64,000 nucleotides of DNA from Fusobacterium mortiferum ATCC 9817 (lineage in GTDB: Bacteria > Fusobacteriota > Fusobacteriia > Fusobacteriales > Fusobacteriaceae), in the NCBI RefSeq assembly GCF_000158195.2, contig NZ_GL987994.1, positions 244,343 through 308,342 of the forward strand, read 5' to 3'. The translations under genes and the position numbers were made by a program. The notes beneath the pieces were generated by a model. The model was not told the origin of the DNA. It saw only the letters and a program-made list of their open reading frames with translations, and did not search any database. Below are positions 63,490 to 64,000 of this stretch, in pieces; position 1 is the stretch's first letter, and each line of letters opens with the position of its first letter.

Positions 63490-64000
63490 ATGATAAATTT
63501 ATCAGCTCAAAACCTATGTAAAAGTTATAAGAAGAGAAAAGTTGTAGATAATGTAAGTCTAGAAGTAAAAAAAGGAGAGATAGTGGGACTACTAGGACCA
63601 AATGGTGCTGGAAAGACAACTACTTTCTATATGATTACAGGAATAGTAAAACCTGAAAGTGGAAAAGTATTTTGTGACAATATGGAAGTTACAGACTATC
63701 CAATGTATAAAAGAGCTAATATGGGTATAGGATATCTTGCCCAAGAGCCATCAATTTTTAGAAATTTGACAGTTGAAGAAAATATCGCTGCTGTACTTGA
63801 GATGAAGGGAATAAGTAAAATTGAGCAAAAAGAGACAATAGATAAACTTCTTGAGGAGTTTAAGCTAACTCATGTTCAAAAATCTTTAGGATTCTCTCTT
63901 TCTGGTGGAGAGAGAAGAAGGGTAGAGATAGCTAGAACAATAGCTAATAATCCTAGCTTTATCTTACTAGATGAGCCTTTTGCTGGAGTTGACCCAATAG
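63490..64000 (+). CDS. lptB: LPS export ABC ATPase LptB, 3'-truncated by window edge
   Basis: The ATPase that powers LPS extraction from the inner membrane by LptB2FGC. The visible 170 residues contain Walker A GPNGAGKTTT, Q-loop YLAQEPSIF, signature LSGGERRRVEIARTIA and Walker B FILLDEPFAGVDPI; the C-terminal H-loop part is outside the window. The GLLGPNGAGKTTTFYMITG stretch is typical of LptB rather than other ABC ATPases. RBS AAGGAGA precedes ATG 63490. Confidence 0.93.
   Translation, partial: MINLSAQNLCKSYKKRKVVDNVSLEVKKGEIVGLLGPNGAGKTTTFYMITGIVKPESGKVFCDNMEVTDYPMYKRANMGIGYLAQEPSIFRNLTVEENIAAVLEMKGISKIEQKETIDKLLEEFKLTHVQKSLGFSLSGGERRRVEIARTIANNPSFILLDEPFAGVDPI

Overview
The window looks like a chromosomal segment of a Fusobacterium, most likely from the F. 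mortiferum / F. varium / F. ulcerans side of the genus. This is judged by family content and very AT-rich codon use, not by a database search. The organism has a Gram-negative envelope: lipid A genes (lpxC, fabZ, lpxA, lpxI, lpxB, msbA), LPS export genes (an LptC/LptA-like giant and lptB), TolC and RND pumps. This is combined with Firmicute-like genes such as the tarI/tarJ CDP-ribitol pair.

Layout. 0-12.8 kb: the end of a sensor kinase, a TetR gene with a TolC-adaptor-RND pump operon, then a second adaptor-RND pair followed by a MerR/GyrI-type regulator. 12.8-22 kb: housekeeping genes (rpoN, pssA, an S4 RNA-binding protein, an AsmA-like membrane-anchored protein, SRP RNA, a GNAT-CDF fusion, pcrA), punctuated by large palindromic intergenic repeats. 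22-29.3 kb: an almost gap-free lipid A operon running into rph and rdgB. 29.4-32 kb: an exported protein and a solitary AAA-ATPase/PD-(D/E)XK gene between 39-bp direct repeats. 32.1-36.4 kb: a phage-derived replication and lysis islet (initiator with apparent iterons inside it, DnaC-like loader with a mutated P-loop, M15 endolysin, holin-like proteins, excisionase-like HTH). On its opposite strand lies a 29-codon hydrophobic peptide gene with a strong promoter and a folded leader, a good type I toxin candidate. 36.4-37.9 kb: a truncated TnpB homologue lacking the RuvC catalytic residues, followed by a structured non-coding segment.

37.9-50.5 kb: a surface polysaccharide locus with a polyprenyl glycosylphosphotransferase, glycosyltransferases, a TagF-like polymerase, tarI, tarJ, Wzy, a pyruvyltransferase-family protein, Wzx, galU and an O-antigen ligase. 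The middle is visibly more AT-rich than its edges, as expected of a swapped serotype cassette. 50.5-55.8 kb: three tandem AAA-ATPase/PD-(D/E)XK paralogues separated by near-identical 81-bp terminator-promoter-RBS spacers, with mosaic sequences. 55.8-64 kb: inverted partners of the 12.8-kb repeats, an EamA transporter gene with an internal stop, dusB, a frameshifted mutS, the LptC/LptA-like gene and the start of lptB.

The most notable items are the candidate type I toxin module (35.1-35.45 kb), the TldR-like dead TnpB with its downstream RNA fold (36.4-37.85 kb), the repeat family whose hairpin stems covary between copies, the mosaic tandem nuclease-ATPase array, and the mutS frameshift. No tRNA, rRNA or CRISPR array was seen.
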